Below, in pieces: positions 1-7,462 of a DNA stretch of 64,000 nucleotides. Each line of letters opens with the position of its first letter. The stretch's first letter is position 1. A program made the position numbers and the translations under genes. Location of the stretch: contig JAIUPN010000016.1 of the NCBI GenBank assembly GCA_020160755.1, forward strand, positions 26,001-90,000, given 5' to 3'. The notes under the pieces were generated by a model that had not been told where the DNA came from, made no database searches, and was given only the letters and a program-made list of their open reading frames with translations. This DNA comes from Pseudomonadota bacterium. Its GTDB lineage: Bacteria; Pseudomonadota; Alphaproteobacteria; Sphingomonadales; Sphingomonadaceae.

Positions 1-166
1 CGAATGCCGCGCCGATCTGGCTGTGCGTTCCGATTCCGCTCGGATCGTCGTCGGCGGCGCCGGCGATCAGGCCCGGACCGAGCGCACGAAGAAATGTCCG
101 CGGGTTTGACGAAAGGTTCGCCGGCTGGGTCGGCGGTCCTTCATTATGGTCTGTTGCTGCGGTCAC
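1..166 (-). CDS. Nramp-family divalent metal transporter, N-terminal fragment (runs off the window)
   Basis: Only the first 55 codons are present; the gene continues beyond base 1. From a GTG at 166, preceded by a G-rich AAAGGGGG stretch, the protein has a polar N-terminus and then L-G-P-G-L-I-A-G-A-A-D-D-D-P-S-G-I. This matches the first transmembrane helix of Nramp/MntH proton-coupled metal transporters of the inner membrane. Canonical Nramps carry D-P-G-N here, and the Asp and Asn bind the metal; this one has D-P-S-G, as in divergent Nramp-related proteins, so manganese or iron specificity cannot be assumed. It lies 60 nt downstream of the DUF4010 gene on the same strand and is probably the last gene of that operon. 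The family call is firm for a fragment; the substrate is unknown. Confidence 0.75.
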   Translation of the reverse strand, partial: MTAATDHNEGPPTQPANLSSNPRTFLRALGPGLIAGAADDDPSGIGTHSQIGAAF

Positions 167-226
167 CGAAGGCCCCCTTTTGAAACCATTCCACCTCTGG
201 CCACTCCATGCGGCGTCCGATCGGGC

Positions 227-1504
227 TCAGACGAGAAGGGTCGGCAGGACCGCGAGGCTGGCTGCAACGCTCAGCACAAGCGGCAAGGCGAGCTTCCATC
301 CTTTGCGCAGCCCTGCGATCGCCAGAGCGGTGGCCCCTTTGAACAGCGTGTTGGCGAGCACCGGGGCAATGATGACGATCGTCGCGATCTGGCCCTCGAG
401 CAGACCCGGAGGTAGCGATCCCACCGTGATGATCGCCGAGTCGACGTCGGCCAGGCCCGAAAGCGCGATGACCAGCGCGAGGCCGCGTTCGCCCACCATC
501 GCCATCATCCAGCGTGCGGCGACGGTCAGCACCATGACGAGCAGCATGAGGCCGATCGCCGGCGCGAGCCGGAACGGGTTCTTGAGCTCGACGGGACGGT
601 TGGCAGCGCTTTCCTTGCGGCGGCTCCGCAAAGCCCAGAACATCGCGCCGCCGCTCACCAGCGCGGCGGGTGCCGCAAGCCAGCCGAAGGCCGGCATCGC
701 TGCCGGCGCGAGGAACAGGGTCAGGATGATCGCGCGGATCAGCATGACCGCCGACGCCGCGCCGATGCCGGCAATGGCCATCGCCTCGCTTTCCTCGCCA
801 TCGCGCACGCGCATCGCGAGCGCTGCGGTCACCGCGGTCGAGGAAACCATCGCGCCGGTCGCGGCCATGACGAGCGTGCCCCGCGAGGCGCCAAAGCGTT
901 TCGCTGCGATATAGCCGAGAAAGGAGAAGCCCGAGACGAACACCACGACCAGCCAGAGCTGGCGGGGATTCCAGGCGTCATAGGGCCCGAAGCGCTGGTC
1001 GGGCAGCAGCGGCAATATGGCGAGCGCGATGAGCGCGAACCGGACGATCGCGCCGACCTCGATATCGCTGAGACCGGAAACCCAGCGATGAAGCTCGGTG
1101 CGCAGCGCAAGCACCAGCGTCATGGCGACGGCGACCACCGTCGCCATCTCGCTCCGACCGCTGGCCGCGAGATAGCCGCAACCGAGCGTGATGAGGGCCG
1201 CGAGGCTCGATGTCCCGCTCAGCTGCTCGGGCGCCCGCGCGGTTTTCGCATAGCCGATGAGGGTGAGGACAGCTGCAGCCCCGGCGACAATCGCCGCGAT
1301 CGCCGGGCTTTGAGATCCGGTAGCTCCCGCGATGCCGCCTGCAAGGCCGAACAGCGCAAAGGTCCGCACACCCGCGAAGCGGCTGCCCGCGGTCTCGTTG
1401 CGCAGGCTCCAGCCGCGCTGGATGCCGACGAGCAGCCCGAGAAGAAGCGCCAGTCCGATGCCGGCGAGCTGCTGCAGGTTGGCGTCGGGAAGGGATTCGA
1501 TCAT
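227..1504 (-). CDS. MgtC/SapB-DUF4010 family membrane protein
   Basis: A 425-residue multi-pass inner-membrane protein. The N-terminal third (G-L-L-V-G-I-Q-R-G-W, then R-F-A-G-V-R-T-F-A-L-F-G-L) matches the MgtC/SapB domain. The remaining hydrophobic two thirds match DUF4010, giving the usual length for this two-domain family. MgtC proteins are linked to magnesium limitation and modulation of membrane energetics; the role of the fused form is not established. I start at ATG 1504, where the MgtC homology begins; an open but basic, low-complexity stretch extends upstream to 1612 and would overlap the next gene. It lies between a DksA-like gene and an Nramp-like gene on the same strand, suggesting a cation-homeostasis or stress operon. 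Confidence 0.85.
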   Translation of the reverse strand: MIESLPDANLQQLAGIGLALLLGLLVGIQRGWSLRNETAGSRFAGVRTFALFGLAGGIAGATGSQSPAIAAIVAGAAAVLTLIGYAKTARAPEQLSGTSSLAALITLGCGYLAASGRSEMATVVAVAMTLVLALRTELHRWVSGLSDIEVGAIVRFALIALAILPLLPDQRFGPYDAWNPRQLWLVVVFVSGFSFLGYIAAKRFGASRGTLVMAATGAMVSSTAVTAALAMRVRDGEESEAMAIAGIGAASAVMLIRAIILTLFLAPAAMPAFGWLAAPAALVSGGAMFWALRSRRKESAANRPVELKNPFRLAPAIGLMLLVMVLTVAARWMMAMVGERGLALVIALSGLADVDSAIITVGSLPPGLLEGQIATIVIIAPVLANTLFKGATALAIAGLRKGWKLALPLVLSVAASLAVLPTLLV

Positions 1505-1524
1505 GTCGTTCGCCGGACGTATGT

Positions 1525-1857
1525 TCAGCCGCCGAACTCGCGCTCGCAGTCGATGCAATGCGCGGTGTGCGGAACGGCTTCGAGGCGCGCGGCATCGATC
1601 GGGATGCCGCACGCGGTGCAGAGGCCGTAATGGCCGGCATCGAGACGCGCGATCGCGAGCCGGATTGCCTTCATCTGCTCAGTTGCGGCGCTTTGCCGCG
1701 CATCGATCGTCTCGTCGTCATCGCGCTCGACAGCCTGCTCGGCGGAATCGTCGTCGAGCGGCACGCGCTGCTCGCTTTCCAGCCGCTCAACCTCCGCTGC
1801 GAGCTGGTCGAGGCGCACGACCAGGCCCGCGCGTATTTCGGAAAGACTGTGCATCAC
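1525..1857 (-). CDS. DksA/TraR-family zinc-finger protein
   Basis: A 110-residue cytoplasmic protein. The N-terminal half is acidic and likely helical. The C-terminus has a four-cysteine zinc finger, Cys80-X2-Cys83-X17-Cys101-X2-Cys104, with the spacing of DksA. DksA and TraR insert a coiled coil into the RNA polymerase secondary channel and tune transcription, often with ppGpp. This protein is shorter than full DksA (about 150 residues), so it belongs with short TraR/YbiI-like members. Its ATG overlaps the stop of the upstream DUF465 gene by four bases, implying translational coupling. A role in resetting transcription under stress fits the neighbourhood but is inferred. Confidence 0.85.
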   Translation of the reverse strand: MMHSLSEIRAGLVVRLDQLAAEVERLESEQRVPLDDDSAEQAVERDDDETIDARQSAATEQMKAIRLAIARLDAGHYGLCTACGIPIDAARLEAVPHTAHCIDCEREFGG

Positions 1858-2102
1858 GCCTCCTCCTCGATCGCGATGAGCGCGGCAATCTCGTCGAGGG
1901 TGAACAGCCGCCGTTTCTTGAGGTCCTCCAGCTGGTCGTCGGCGACCGCCGCAAGACCGGCCTCGACTCGCTGAATCCGGCTCTGAAGGTCATGATGCTC
2001 ATCGGCGAGCTGGCGAAAATTCGAACTGCCAAGCTTGAGCGCATGGAGCGCCGGTCCGTGGTCCGGAAACAGCGCATGAAGATCGTGGCCGGCTTCGCTC
2101 AT
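1854..2102 (-). CDS. DUF465 (YdcH-like) small coiled-coil protein
   Basis: An 82-residue, highly charged, probably all-helical protein with heptad-like spacing (F-R-Q-L-A-D-E-H-H-D-L-Q-S-R-I-Q-R-V-E-A) and a K-K-R-R-L-F-T-L-D-E-I tail. This is the pattern of DUF465/YdcH proteins, whose function is unknown. It is the first gene of a leftward operon and overlaps the DksA-like gene by ATGA. It is divergent from the Fnr-type regulator at 2371, with about 270 bases between the two starts. That gap carries TTACGCAA at 2163-2170 and its reverse complement at 2233-2240. Confidence 0.8.
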   Translation of the reverse strand: MSEAGHDLHALFPDHGPALHALKLGSSNFRQLADEHHDLQSRIQRVEAGLAAVADDQLEDLKKRRLFTLDEIAALIAIEEEA

Positions 2103-2370
2103 CCTGGGTCCTTTCGTCGCGGATTTGTCTCGCCGGATTGCGCCGGGACGCGCGCCCTGTCGTTACGCAATAGCCCTTACGCCCCTGGCGGTTCGCGCCG
2201 GTCGGGCCTTTCCTCGCACCACATACGTACAGTTGCGTAATCACGGGCGCATGCAGAGCCGCTATTCCCGGCCGCATGAGGGGTCAGCCACATCTTTTCC
2301 GCTATCCAGGCCGCGACCGCCAAGCAACGGAGTGGCGTGCGGAGCGCGCGTCGCTTGCGGGCGCACGGCG

Positions 2371-3054
2371 ATGAGCGATTGCGCATCCTGCGCCGTACGC
2401 TGCCGCGCCATCTGCGCCAGCCTTGCCGCCGACGAAGCCGCCGAACTCGGCCGCATGGGGCGGCGGCAACGCGTGAAGGCGGGTCACACCCTGCTCTGGG
2501 AAGGCGACGAAGCCCCGACGGTCGCAAATGTCCTGTCGGGCGTCCTGAAGCTGGTCGTCGCCACCGCCGATGGCCGCGAGCAGATCGTCGGGCTCGTCTT
2601 CCCTTCCGATTTTATCGGCCGCCCGTTCGGCAAGCAAAGCCCCTACCGGGTCACCGCTATGACCGACGCCGAGGTCTGCATCTTCAATCGCCAGCAGTTC
2701 GACGATTTCGCGGGTCGCCATCCGCATCTCCAGCAGAAATTGCTCCATCGCACGCTCGACGAGCTCGACCGCGCGCGGCACTGGATGATGCTGCTCGGCC
2801 GCAAGTCGGCACCCGAAAAGGTCGCCTCCTTCCTTCTCGACATGGAAGAGCGGCTGCCCGCCGATGCCAGCGAGACCCCGGGCGGGTTCGAGCTCCCCTT
2901 CGGCCGCCAGCAGATCGCCGACATATTGGGGCTGACGATCGAAACGACCTGCCGGCAGCTGACGCGCATGCGCAGCGACGGCCTCGTCGACTTGCCCTCG
3001 CGGCGCGCGGTACGGATCAACGACCGCGCCCGAGTGGCAGCGATGGCCGGTTGA
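2371..3054 (+). CDS. Crp/Fnr-family regulator, FnrL-type with Fe-S cysteines
   Basis: A 227-residue transcription factor with an N-terminal cyclic-nucleotide-binding-like sensor domain and a C-terminal winged helix (recognition segment near L-G-L-T-I-E-T-T-C-R-Q-L). Cysteines at 4, 7, 11 and 15 precede the sensor and Cys103 lies within it. The C4-X2-C7-X7-C15 plus C103 pattern matches the spacing I recall for the oxygen-labile [4Fe-4S] cluster of alphaproteobacterial FnrL. The recognition helix reads E-T-T-C-R where E. coli Fnr has E-T-V-S-R. I chose ATG 2371 because it puts the cysteines at the N-terminus; an in-frame ATG at 2251 is possible. Likely role: oxygen-responsive activation of nearby stress genes; see the matching site at 9346-9359. 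Confidence 0.85.
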   Translation: MSDCASCAVRCRAICASLAADEAAELGRMGRRQRVKAGHTLLWEGDEAPTVANVLSGVLKLVVATADGREQIVGLVFPSDFIGRPFGKQSPYRVTAMTDAEVCIFNRQQFDDFAGRHPHLQQKLLHRTLDELDRARHWMMLLGRKSAPEKVASFLLDMEERLPADASETPGGFELPFGRQQIADILGLTIETTCRQLTRMRSDGLVDLPSRRAVRINDRARVAAMAG

Positions 3055-3058
3055 GAAA

Positions 3059-4036
3059 GTGGGAACCTGGGCGAAGCTCGCCGGAAGGGCAGCGCTTTTG
3101 CTGGGAGCGGCGCTGCTGTTGCTACTCGCGGCCTCGGCCGAGCCCTCAAGCCCGCATGGGAGCGTGCTCGATGCCGCCGAGCGGTTGAAGCCCGGAGATT
3201 ATATCTGGGCGCCCGAGATCGCGCCGCGCGGGCCCTTGATGATGATCGTGAGTCTTGCGACCCAGCGCGGCACGCTGTACCGCAATGGCGTCCCGATCGC
3301 GATTACCACTGTCTCGACGGGCAAGGCCGGCCATGAAACCCCGACCGGTGTCTTCACCATCCTCCAGCGCGACGTCGACCATCGCTCGAGCCTCTACGAC
3401 GATGCGCCGATGCCCTATATGCAGCGGCTGACCTGGGGCGGCGTGGCGCTGCACGGCGGCACCTTGCCGGGCTACCCCGCTTCGCACGGTTGCATTCGCC
3501 TGCCGCATGGCTTCGCCCGTCTCCTCTATGGCGTCTCCCGGCTCGGCATGACGGTCATCGTCACCGATGCCGCAGCGGTGCCGCGTGCGGCCCCGACCGA
3601 TCCGCTCGCCATGACCGAAACGCGCCCTTCCGATGGCGCGCTGCTCTGGACGCCCGAACGCGCGCCCAGCGGCCCCCTGTCGATCATCGCCAGTGCCACA
3701 GACCAGCGGATCCTGATCCTTCGCAACGGAACGATCATCGGCTCGGCGCCCGCGCGCATCAAGGGATCAATGACGGGCACTTCCGCCTTCATCCGGCGGT
3801 CGGGCGTCGAGGGGCCGGCAACCTGGACGGAAGTCCCCCTCCCGGGCGCGATCGCCGCGAGGACACCGACGTCGTTCGCCGGGCGCGTCCACATCGCGGC
3901 CGATCTGCGCGCGCTGCTCGGCCCGCTTCTGGTCGCGGGAACGAGCGTGATCATCACGCCCGATTCGCTGCGCGCCGGAAGCCCGGTGCCGGCGGAGATT
4001 CTCGGCGGGGACGAGGAAGGCGCGCCGGATCGCTAG
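3059..4036 (+). CDS. L,D-transpeptidase (YkuD) with a degenerate second copy of the domain
   Basis: A 325-residue exported protein beginning at GTG, four bases after the regulator's stop. Residues 7-27 form a signal peptide or anchor. Residues 48-170 are a YkuD domain with the catalytic motif H132-...-S142-H143-G144-C145-x-R147, which cross-links peptidoglycan (3-3 links) or attaches proteins to it through a cysteine acyl-enzyme. Residues 195-300 resemble the first copy (W-A-P-E-I-A-P-R-G-P-L against W-T-P-E-R-A-P-S-G-P-L, then Y-R-N-G against L-R-N-G) but lack the His/Cys motif. Only the first copy should be active; the second may bind substrate or serve as a scaffold. The close spacing suggests co-transcription with the Fnr-type regulator. 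Confidence 0.85.
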   Translation: MGTWAKLAGRAALLLGAALLLLLAASAEPSSPHGSVLDAAERLKPGDYIWAPEIAPRGPLMMIVSLATQRGTLYRNGVPIAITTVSTGKAGHETPTGVFTILQRDVDHRSSLYDDAPMPYMQRLTWGGVALHGGTLPGYPASHGCIRLPHGFARLLYGVSRLGMTVIVTDAAAVPRAAPTDPLAMTETRPSDGALLWTPERAPSGPLSIIASATDQRILILRNGTIIGSAPARIKGSMTGTSAFIRRSGVEGPATWTEVPLPGAIAARTPTSFAGRVHIAADLRALLGPLLVAGTSVIITPDSLRAGSPVPAEILGGDEEGAPDR

Positions 4037-4060
4037 GCGCCGACATCGGCGCGTCTGGTC

Positions 4061-4189
4061 CTACGGCCACAGCCGCGGAGCGAGCGACAGGATCAACGAC
4101 GCGCAGATCACAAGCGAAAGCATCGCCGATCCGAGCTTGAGCCGAAGCAGCGCCTCGCCGTGCCGGTCGGTGTGAATACCAGGGGGCAT
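4061..4189 (-). CDS. small single-span membrane protein, 42 residues
   Basis: A short gene: ATG at 4189 preceded by GGAG nine bases upstream, with stop at 4061. The product begins M-P-P-G-I-H-T-D-R-H and ends with one hydrophobic helix (about residues 20-40, S-A-M-L-S-L-V-I-C-A-S-L-I-L-S-L). I do not recognise a family. It lies 79 bases downstream of hsp20 on the same strand, behind a hairpin at 4233-4262, so it may be an operon partner expressed at reduced level. Support comes from the ribosome binding site, the clean membrane segment and the lack of a competing gene. Confidence 0.5.
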   Translation of the reverse strand: MPPGIHTDRHGEALLRLKLGSAMLSLVICASLILSLAPRLWP

Positions 4190-4232
4190 GATATAACTCC
4201 GGTGCGAGGGAATCGCGCGAGATCGAGCGGGA

Positions 4233-4262
4233 GGGCCGGAGCCGCGTCTTCGGTTCCGGCCC
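4233..4262 (-). terminator. hairpin after hsp20
   Basis: GGGCCGGA (4233-4240) pairs with TCCGGCCC (4255-4262) just downstream of the hsp20 stop as read leftward. No T run follows, so it may be an attenuating or mRNA-stabilising hairpin between hsp20 and the 42-residue gene rather than a strong intrinsic terminator. Confidence 0.45.
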
Positions 4263-4268
4263 GTTTGC

Positions 4269-4754
4269 CTAGCTGGCGATCTTGATCTTGCGAGCGTGAT
4301 CGCGCGCCTTTTCGGTCTTCGCGATCTCGACGCTGAGCAAGCCATGCTTGAACTTCGCTTCGATCTTGTCGGCATCGGCGTCGGCGGGCAGGGCGATGCG
4401 GCGCCGGAAGCTGCCGTGACGCCGCTCGCTGATCAGATGTCCATCCTCGCGGCGCTCGGAGGATTCCTCCTTTTCGCTCGCGAGCAGGAGGCCCCCGTCG
4501 GCGACCTCGAGCCGGATGTCCTTCTCGGTGAGGCCCGCGAGCTCGGCGGTCAGCTTGTAGGCCGGGCCGGTATCGACGAGTTCGACCGCCGGGAGCGGGC
4601 TCACGAGCCGCGGGACATAGCTCAGCAGGCTGCGGCCGGGGAGAGCGAATTCCTCGAACATGCGGTCGAGCTCGCTGCGCAGCCAGTTCATCGCGCCAAG
4701 CTCCGCCTCAGCGGGCTGGCTACCCGCGGTGCGGGTCGGGGTCAGATCGTTCAT
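4269..4754 (-). CDS. Hsp20/alpha-crystallin small heat-shock protein
   Basis: A 161-residue ATP-independent holdase chaperone. The N-terminal arm (about 1-50) is followed by the alpha-crystallin domain (about 50-145: P-A-V-E-L-V-D-T-G-P-A-Y-K-L-T-A-E-L-A-G-L, then R-R-H-G-S-F-R-R-R-I-A-L-P and K-H-G-L-L-S-V-E-I-A-K). It ends in a lysine-rich tail with I-K-I-A-S near the C-terminus. AAGGAG seven bases before the ATG fixes the start. It is divergent from the BON-domain gene at 5041. Of the 286 bases between the two starts I can assign only the two ribosome binding sites; no heat-shock sigma promoter is convincing. It likely protects aggregating proteins during the stress this island responds to. 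Confidence 0.93.
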   Translation of the reverse strand: MNDLTPTRTAGSQPAEAELGAMNWLRSELDRMFEEFALPGRSLLSYVPRLVSPLPAVELVDTGPAYKLTAELAGLTEKDIRLEVADGGLLLASEKEESSERREDGHLISERRHGSFRRRIALPADADADKIEAKFKHGLLSVEIAKTEKARDHARKIKIAS

Positions 4755-5040
4755 CAGCTTGCTCCTTCTTGAAAATCGAGAGGGATCGCGGCGGCGGGCT
4801 GTGCCGGGCAGGACCCTCGTTGCCGCAATGCGCCGGAGCGCAACCCGGACCTAGCGAGCAGGCTGCGGAGGCAGAATCGGGGAAGTTCCCAAGCGGAGCT
4901 CTCCTTACGGAAAGTTGCGGATAAGCCGCATCCTTCGTCCCGGGTTAAGGCTGCCCGCACGCGCTGGCGGCTCTTGCCGATGTTCGCCGGCTTCGGTCCG
5001 CTCGCAATGCGAGCCGGATTTCTTTCGAAGGAGAATGATC

Positions 5041-5700
5041 ATGCAGAAGAAGAGTGACGGCCAGCTGCAGGATGACGTGGTCGCCGAACTCGAATGGGAT
5101 CCGAGCGTCGATCACGCCGATATCGGCGTCTCGGTCAATGACGGCGTCGTGACGCTGGCGGGCTATGTGAAGAGCTTTCCGCAGAAGGTCGCGGCCGAAC
5201 GTGCGGTGCGGCGGGTCGCGGGCGTGCGTGCGCTCGCCGAGGAGCTGAAGGTGCGCTTCGCGTCGGATCCCAAGACCGCCGACCATGAAATCGCCAAGCG
5301 GATCGTCGACATGATCGGCTGGACGGTCGCGATCCCCGAGGGGCAGATCAAGGTGAAGGTCGAGCGCGGCTGGGTCACGCTGACCGGCACCGTCGACTGG
5401 CACTTCATCGCAAAGGAAGTCGCGCGCGCCGCGGGGCAGATATCGGGGGTCACCGGCGTCTCGAACCTGATCAAGGTCGGCGATATTTCCACCCCTGCCG
5501 ACGTCAAGGCGCGGATCATGGCGGCATTCAAGCGCCAGGCGGGTCTCGACGCAAGCGGCGTATCGGTCACCACCGAGGGCAGCACGGTCACGCTGCGCGG
5601 CCGGGTCAAGGCGTGGGGCGAGCGGCGCATGGCCGAGCTCGCTGCCTGGTCGGCGCCCGGCGTGACCGACGTCGAGGATTATCTCGCGGTCGACAGCTGA
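5041..5700 (+). CDS. three-BON-domain protein (OsmY-like)
   Basis: A 219-residue protein made of three BON domains at roughly 8-75, 80-145 and 150-217. Each has a helix, the G-x-V-T-L-x-G-x-V strand and the closing G-V-x-x-V segment. BON domains bind phospholipid or are found in osmotic-stress proteins such as OsmY. I see no signal peptide, so unlike OsmY it may be cytoplasmic. Of two nearby ATGs (5035 and 5041) I chose 5041, because AAGGAG at 5028-5033 is seven bases from it but only one from the other. A GC-rich hairpin at 5733-5766 follows. BON genes often sit beside Usp and Hsp20 genes in stress clusters, as here. Confidence 0.88.
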   Translation: MQKKSDGQLQDDVVAELEWDPSVDHADIGVSVNDGVVTLAGYVKSFPQKVAAERAVRRVAGVRALAEELKVRFASDPKTADHEIAKRIVDMIGWTVAIPEGQIKVKVERGWVTLTGTVDWHFIAKEVARAAGQISGVTGVSNLIKVGDISTPADVKARIMAAFKRQAGLDASGVSVTTEGSTVTLRGRVKAWGERRMAELAAWSAPGVTDVEDYLAVDS

Positions 5701-5732
5701 TCCCGCTCGCCTGGGGAAGAGGCGACCCCCCT

Positions 5733-5766
5733 GCGGCCGTCCGGACATCCGGGCGGCCGCCTTTCC
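5733..5766 (+). terminator. terminator-like hairpin after the BON gene
   Basis: A 12-bp stem (5733-5744 with 5749-5760, one G-T pair) encloses the loop ACAT and is followed by CTTTCC. It is strong but has only a short T tract. It separates the BON gene from the Usp gene at 5839. Confidence 0.5.
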
Positions 5767-5838
5767 ATCCGTATCATTGCGCATATCGGCCTCGGCTGAC
5801 GACACATAGTCTCGGTGCAGAAACCAAGGAGACGGCTC

Positions 5839-6633
5839 ATGAAGAATATCCTGTTGCTCGTACATGACGACCATGGCCAGGAAGCTCGCCTGCAGGCGGC
5901 GCTCGATATCACCCGCGCGGTCGAAGGCCATCTGACCTGCATCGACGTCACGCCCTATCCGCTCATCGCCGGTGACGGGTTCGGCTTTGCCGAAACCGTC
6001 GTCATCCTCGACGAGCGCGAAAGCGAGGCGAAGAACAAGTCGGTGATCAGCGAGCGCCTGTCGCGCGAGGATGTCAGCTGGAGCTGGATCGACGCGATGG
6101 ACGAGATCGCGAATGCGGTACTCGATGCCGCCGACCTCGCCGACCTCATCATCCTCAATCGCGCGCTCGACGGCTTTCCGATGCCCGACATGCGCGACAT
6201 CGCGAGCCGCATTGTCGCGCGCGCGAGTGCGCCCGTGCTGGCGGTGCCCGAGACGCTCGAACGCTTCGAGCTCGAGCGCGCGCTCGTCGCGTGGGACGGT
6301 CGTCCCTCGGCGGCGGCCGCGCTCCGCGCCGCTGTACCGCTGCTCGTCTTCGCGAAAGAGGTCGAGATCTTCACCGCAGAAGGGTCCGACAATCATATCG
6401 TGCCCGAGGATGCCGCGGCCTATCTGTCGCGCCACGGCATAGCGGCAAATGTGCGCAAGACCGACATCGGCAAGTTTCACGCCGATTTCCTGATCTCGGA
6501 CGAGGCAAAGATGTTCCGCGCCGATTATATCGTGATGGGCGCCTACGGCCGCGGCCGGCTGCGCGAGACCTTCGGCGGCATCACGAAGAATCTGCTGACG
6601 AAGAGCAAGTTCCCCCTGCTGATGAGCCATTGA
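5839..6633 (+). CDS. universal stress protein, tandem Usp domains
   Basis: A 264-residue cytoplasmic protein with two UspA folds. The first (M-K-N-I-L-L-L-V-H-D-D-H, about 1-140) is divergent. The second (about 145-264) ends with the nucleotide-binding-type signature V-M-G-A-Y-G-R-G-R-L-R-E-T-F-G-G-I-T. Length fits the two-domain class. ATG 5839 is set by AAGGAG seven bases upstream; an upstream GTG at 5815 lacks such a site. It resembles the Usp at 9412 in design and C-terminus (G-A-Y-G-R-x-R-L-R-E-T), so the two are probably paralogues. Usp proteins of this kind support survival during oxygen or energy limitation. A hairpin with a T run follows at 6663-6701. Confidence 0.9.
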   Translation: MKNILLLVHDDHGQEARLQAALDITRAVEGHLTCIDVTPYPLIAGDGFGFAETVVILDERESEAKNKSVISERLSREDVSWSWIDAMDEIANAVLDAADLADLIILNRALDGFPMPDMRDIASRIVARASAPVLAVPETLERFELERALVAWDGRPSAAAALRAAVPLLVFAKEVEIFTAEGSDNHIVPEDAAAYLSRHGIAANVRKTDIGKFHADFLISDEAKMFRADYIVMGAYGRGRLRETFGGITKNLLTKSKFPLLMSH

Positions 6634-6662
6634 TCGATGGCCCCCGGCCCTGTTTTCCGGCT

Positions 6663-6701
6663 TCGGGCTCGCACCTCCGAAAGGCCGAGCCCGACGATTT
6701 T
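6663..6701 (+). terminator. intrinsic terminator candidate after the first Usp gene
   Basis: TCGGGCTCG (6663-6671) pairs with CGAGCCCGA (6686-6694), a 9-bp stem that can add an inner CCT/AGG pair, followed by CGATTTT. It lies 30 bases after the Usp stop and before the response regulator. Confidence 0.6.
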
Positions 6702-6754
6702 ACAAGACTTTGGGGAAGCATGTGGCGGCATGCAAAGGCGTCGATAACGGGACC

Positions 6755-7174
6755 ATGGACATGTTGATCGCCCGATCGGGTTGGAGCGAGGCACCGCCGA
6801 CCATTCTTATCGTCGAGGATGACCCGGCAGTGCGCCGCTCGCTCCTCCTGCTTCTGCAGGGGCGCGGATTTGCGGTGAAGGCCTGGCCCGCCGCCGATCC
6901 CGCGCTCGCCGAGGCGGCGCGTGCCGCGCCCGACTGCCTGATCGTCGATTACCGGCTCGAGAGCAGCGACGGGATCGCGATGCTGCGCGCGCTGCGCGCG
7001 CAGGGCTGGGATGGGCCGGCCATCCTGATCTCCGCCTATCCGTCCGGGGAACTGAGCGCGCGCGCGCGCGAGGCGGGCTTCGCGCTCGTTCTGGAAAAGC
7101 CCTTGCGCGAGCATATGCTTGTCGACGCCGTGACGAGGCTCACGCGCAGCGGCACGCCGCCCGCAAGCCCTTGA
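6755..7174 (+). CDS. single-domain response regulator (receiver only)
   Basis: A 139-residue protein consisting almost entirely of a CheY/FixJ-type receiver. It has the acidic pocket Glu21-Asp22-Asp23, phospho-acceptor Asp65 (L-I-V-D-Y-R-L), switch Ser93 (L-I-S-A-Y) and Lys115 (L-E-K-P-L). There is no output domain, so it must act by protein contact, for example as a phosphotransfer intermediate or a modulator of a FixL-like kinase. No kinase gene is in the window. The start is uncertain: ATG 6755 and ATG 6761 are both possible, neither has a clear ribosome binding site, and an in-frame TTG lies at 6710. Its place among Usp and Fnr genes hints at oxygen or redox signalling; this is inference. 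Confidence 0.85.
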   Translation: MDMLIARSGWSEAPPTILIVEDDPAVRRSLLLLLQGRGFAVKAWPAADPALAEAARAAPDCLIVDYRLESSDGIAMLRALRAQGWDGPAILISAYPSGELSARAREAGFALVLEKPLREHMLVDAVTRLTRSGTPPASP

Positions 7175-7196
7175 GGTCTTGTCCGGCCGCGCGCAG

Positions 7197-7397
7197 CTAT
7201 TCGGGATATTCGCGCGGCGTGGTTTCGGGATGGCTGTCGGGAAGCACCGGTGCCTCCGGCGACGTGCGCAGCGGCTGGCGATCGGGGTCCGGTGCAGGCG
7301 TCTCCGGATAGGCCTTGTCGGGCTGCGTCGGCGGGTCGCAATCGGGACATTCGGGAGGGCGCGCCGCGCTGGCGGGGTCTCGCTCGAAACGATCCAT
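7197..7397 (-). CDS. small proline-rich protein, 66 residues, unknown
   Basis: Starts at ATG 7397 with AGGAGA seven bases upstream. The product is acidic and proline-rich (M-D-R-F-E-R-D-P-A, C-P-D-C-D-P-P, repeated P-E-x-P) and probably disordered, with no signal peptide or membrane span. The Cys-X2-Cys pair could bind metal but stands alone. I do not recognise a family. It lies 65 bases downstream of the alcohol dehydrogenase gene on the same strand. Evidence that it is real is the ribosome binding site and the absence of a competing gene. Confidence 0.5.
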   Translation of the reverse strand: MDRFERDPASAARPPECPDCDPPTQPDKAYPETPAPDPDRQPLRTSPEAPVLPDSHPETTPREYPE

Positions 7398-7462
7398 GGC
7401 AGTCTCTCCTGACAGGCCGATCTGGCCTTCGCCACTTTCGCGCCGCTGGTGCGGGCGCGCCA

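Noticed and set aside
4888..4960. GGAAC on the minus strand upstream of hsp20 as an EcfG promoter
   Set aside because: No CGTT at 16-17 bases downstream; the matching position reads CCGC.
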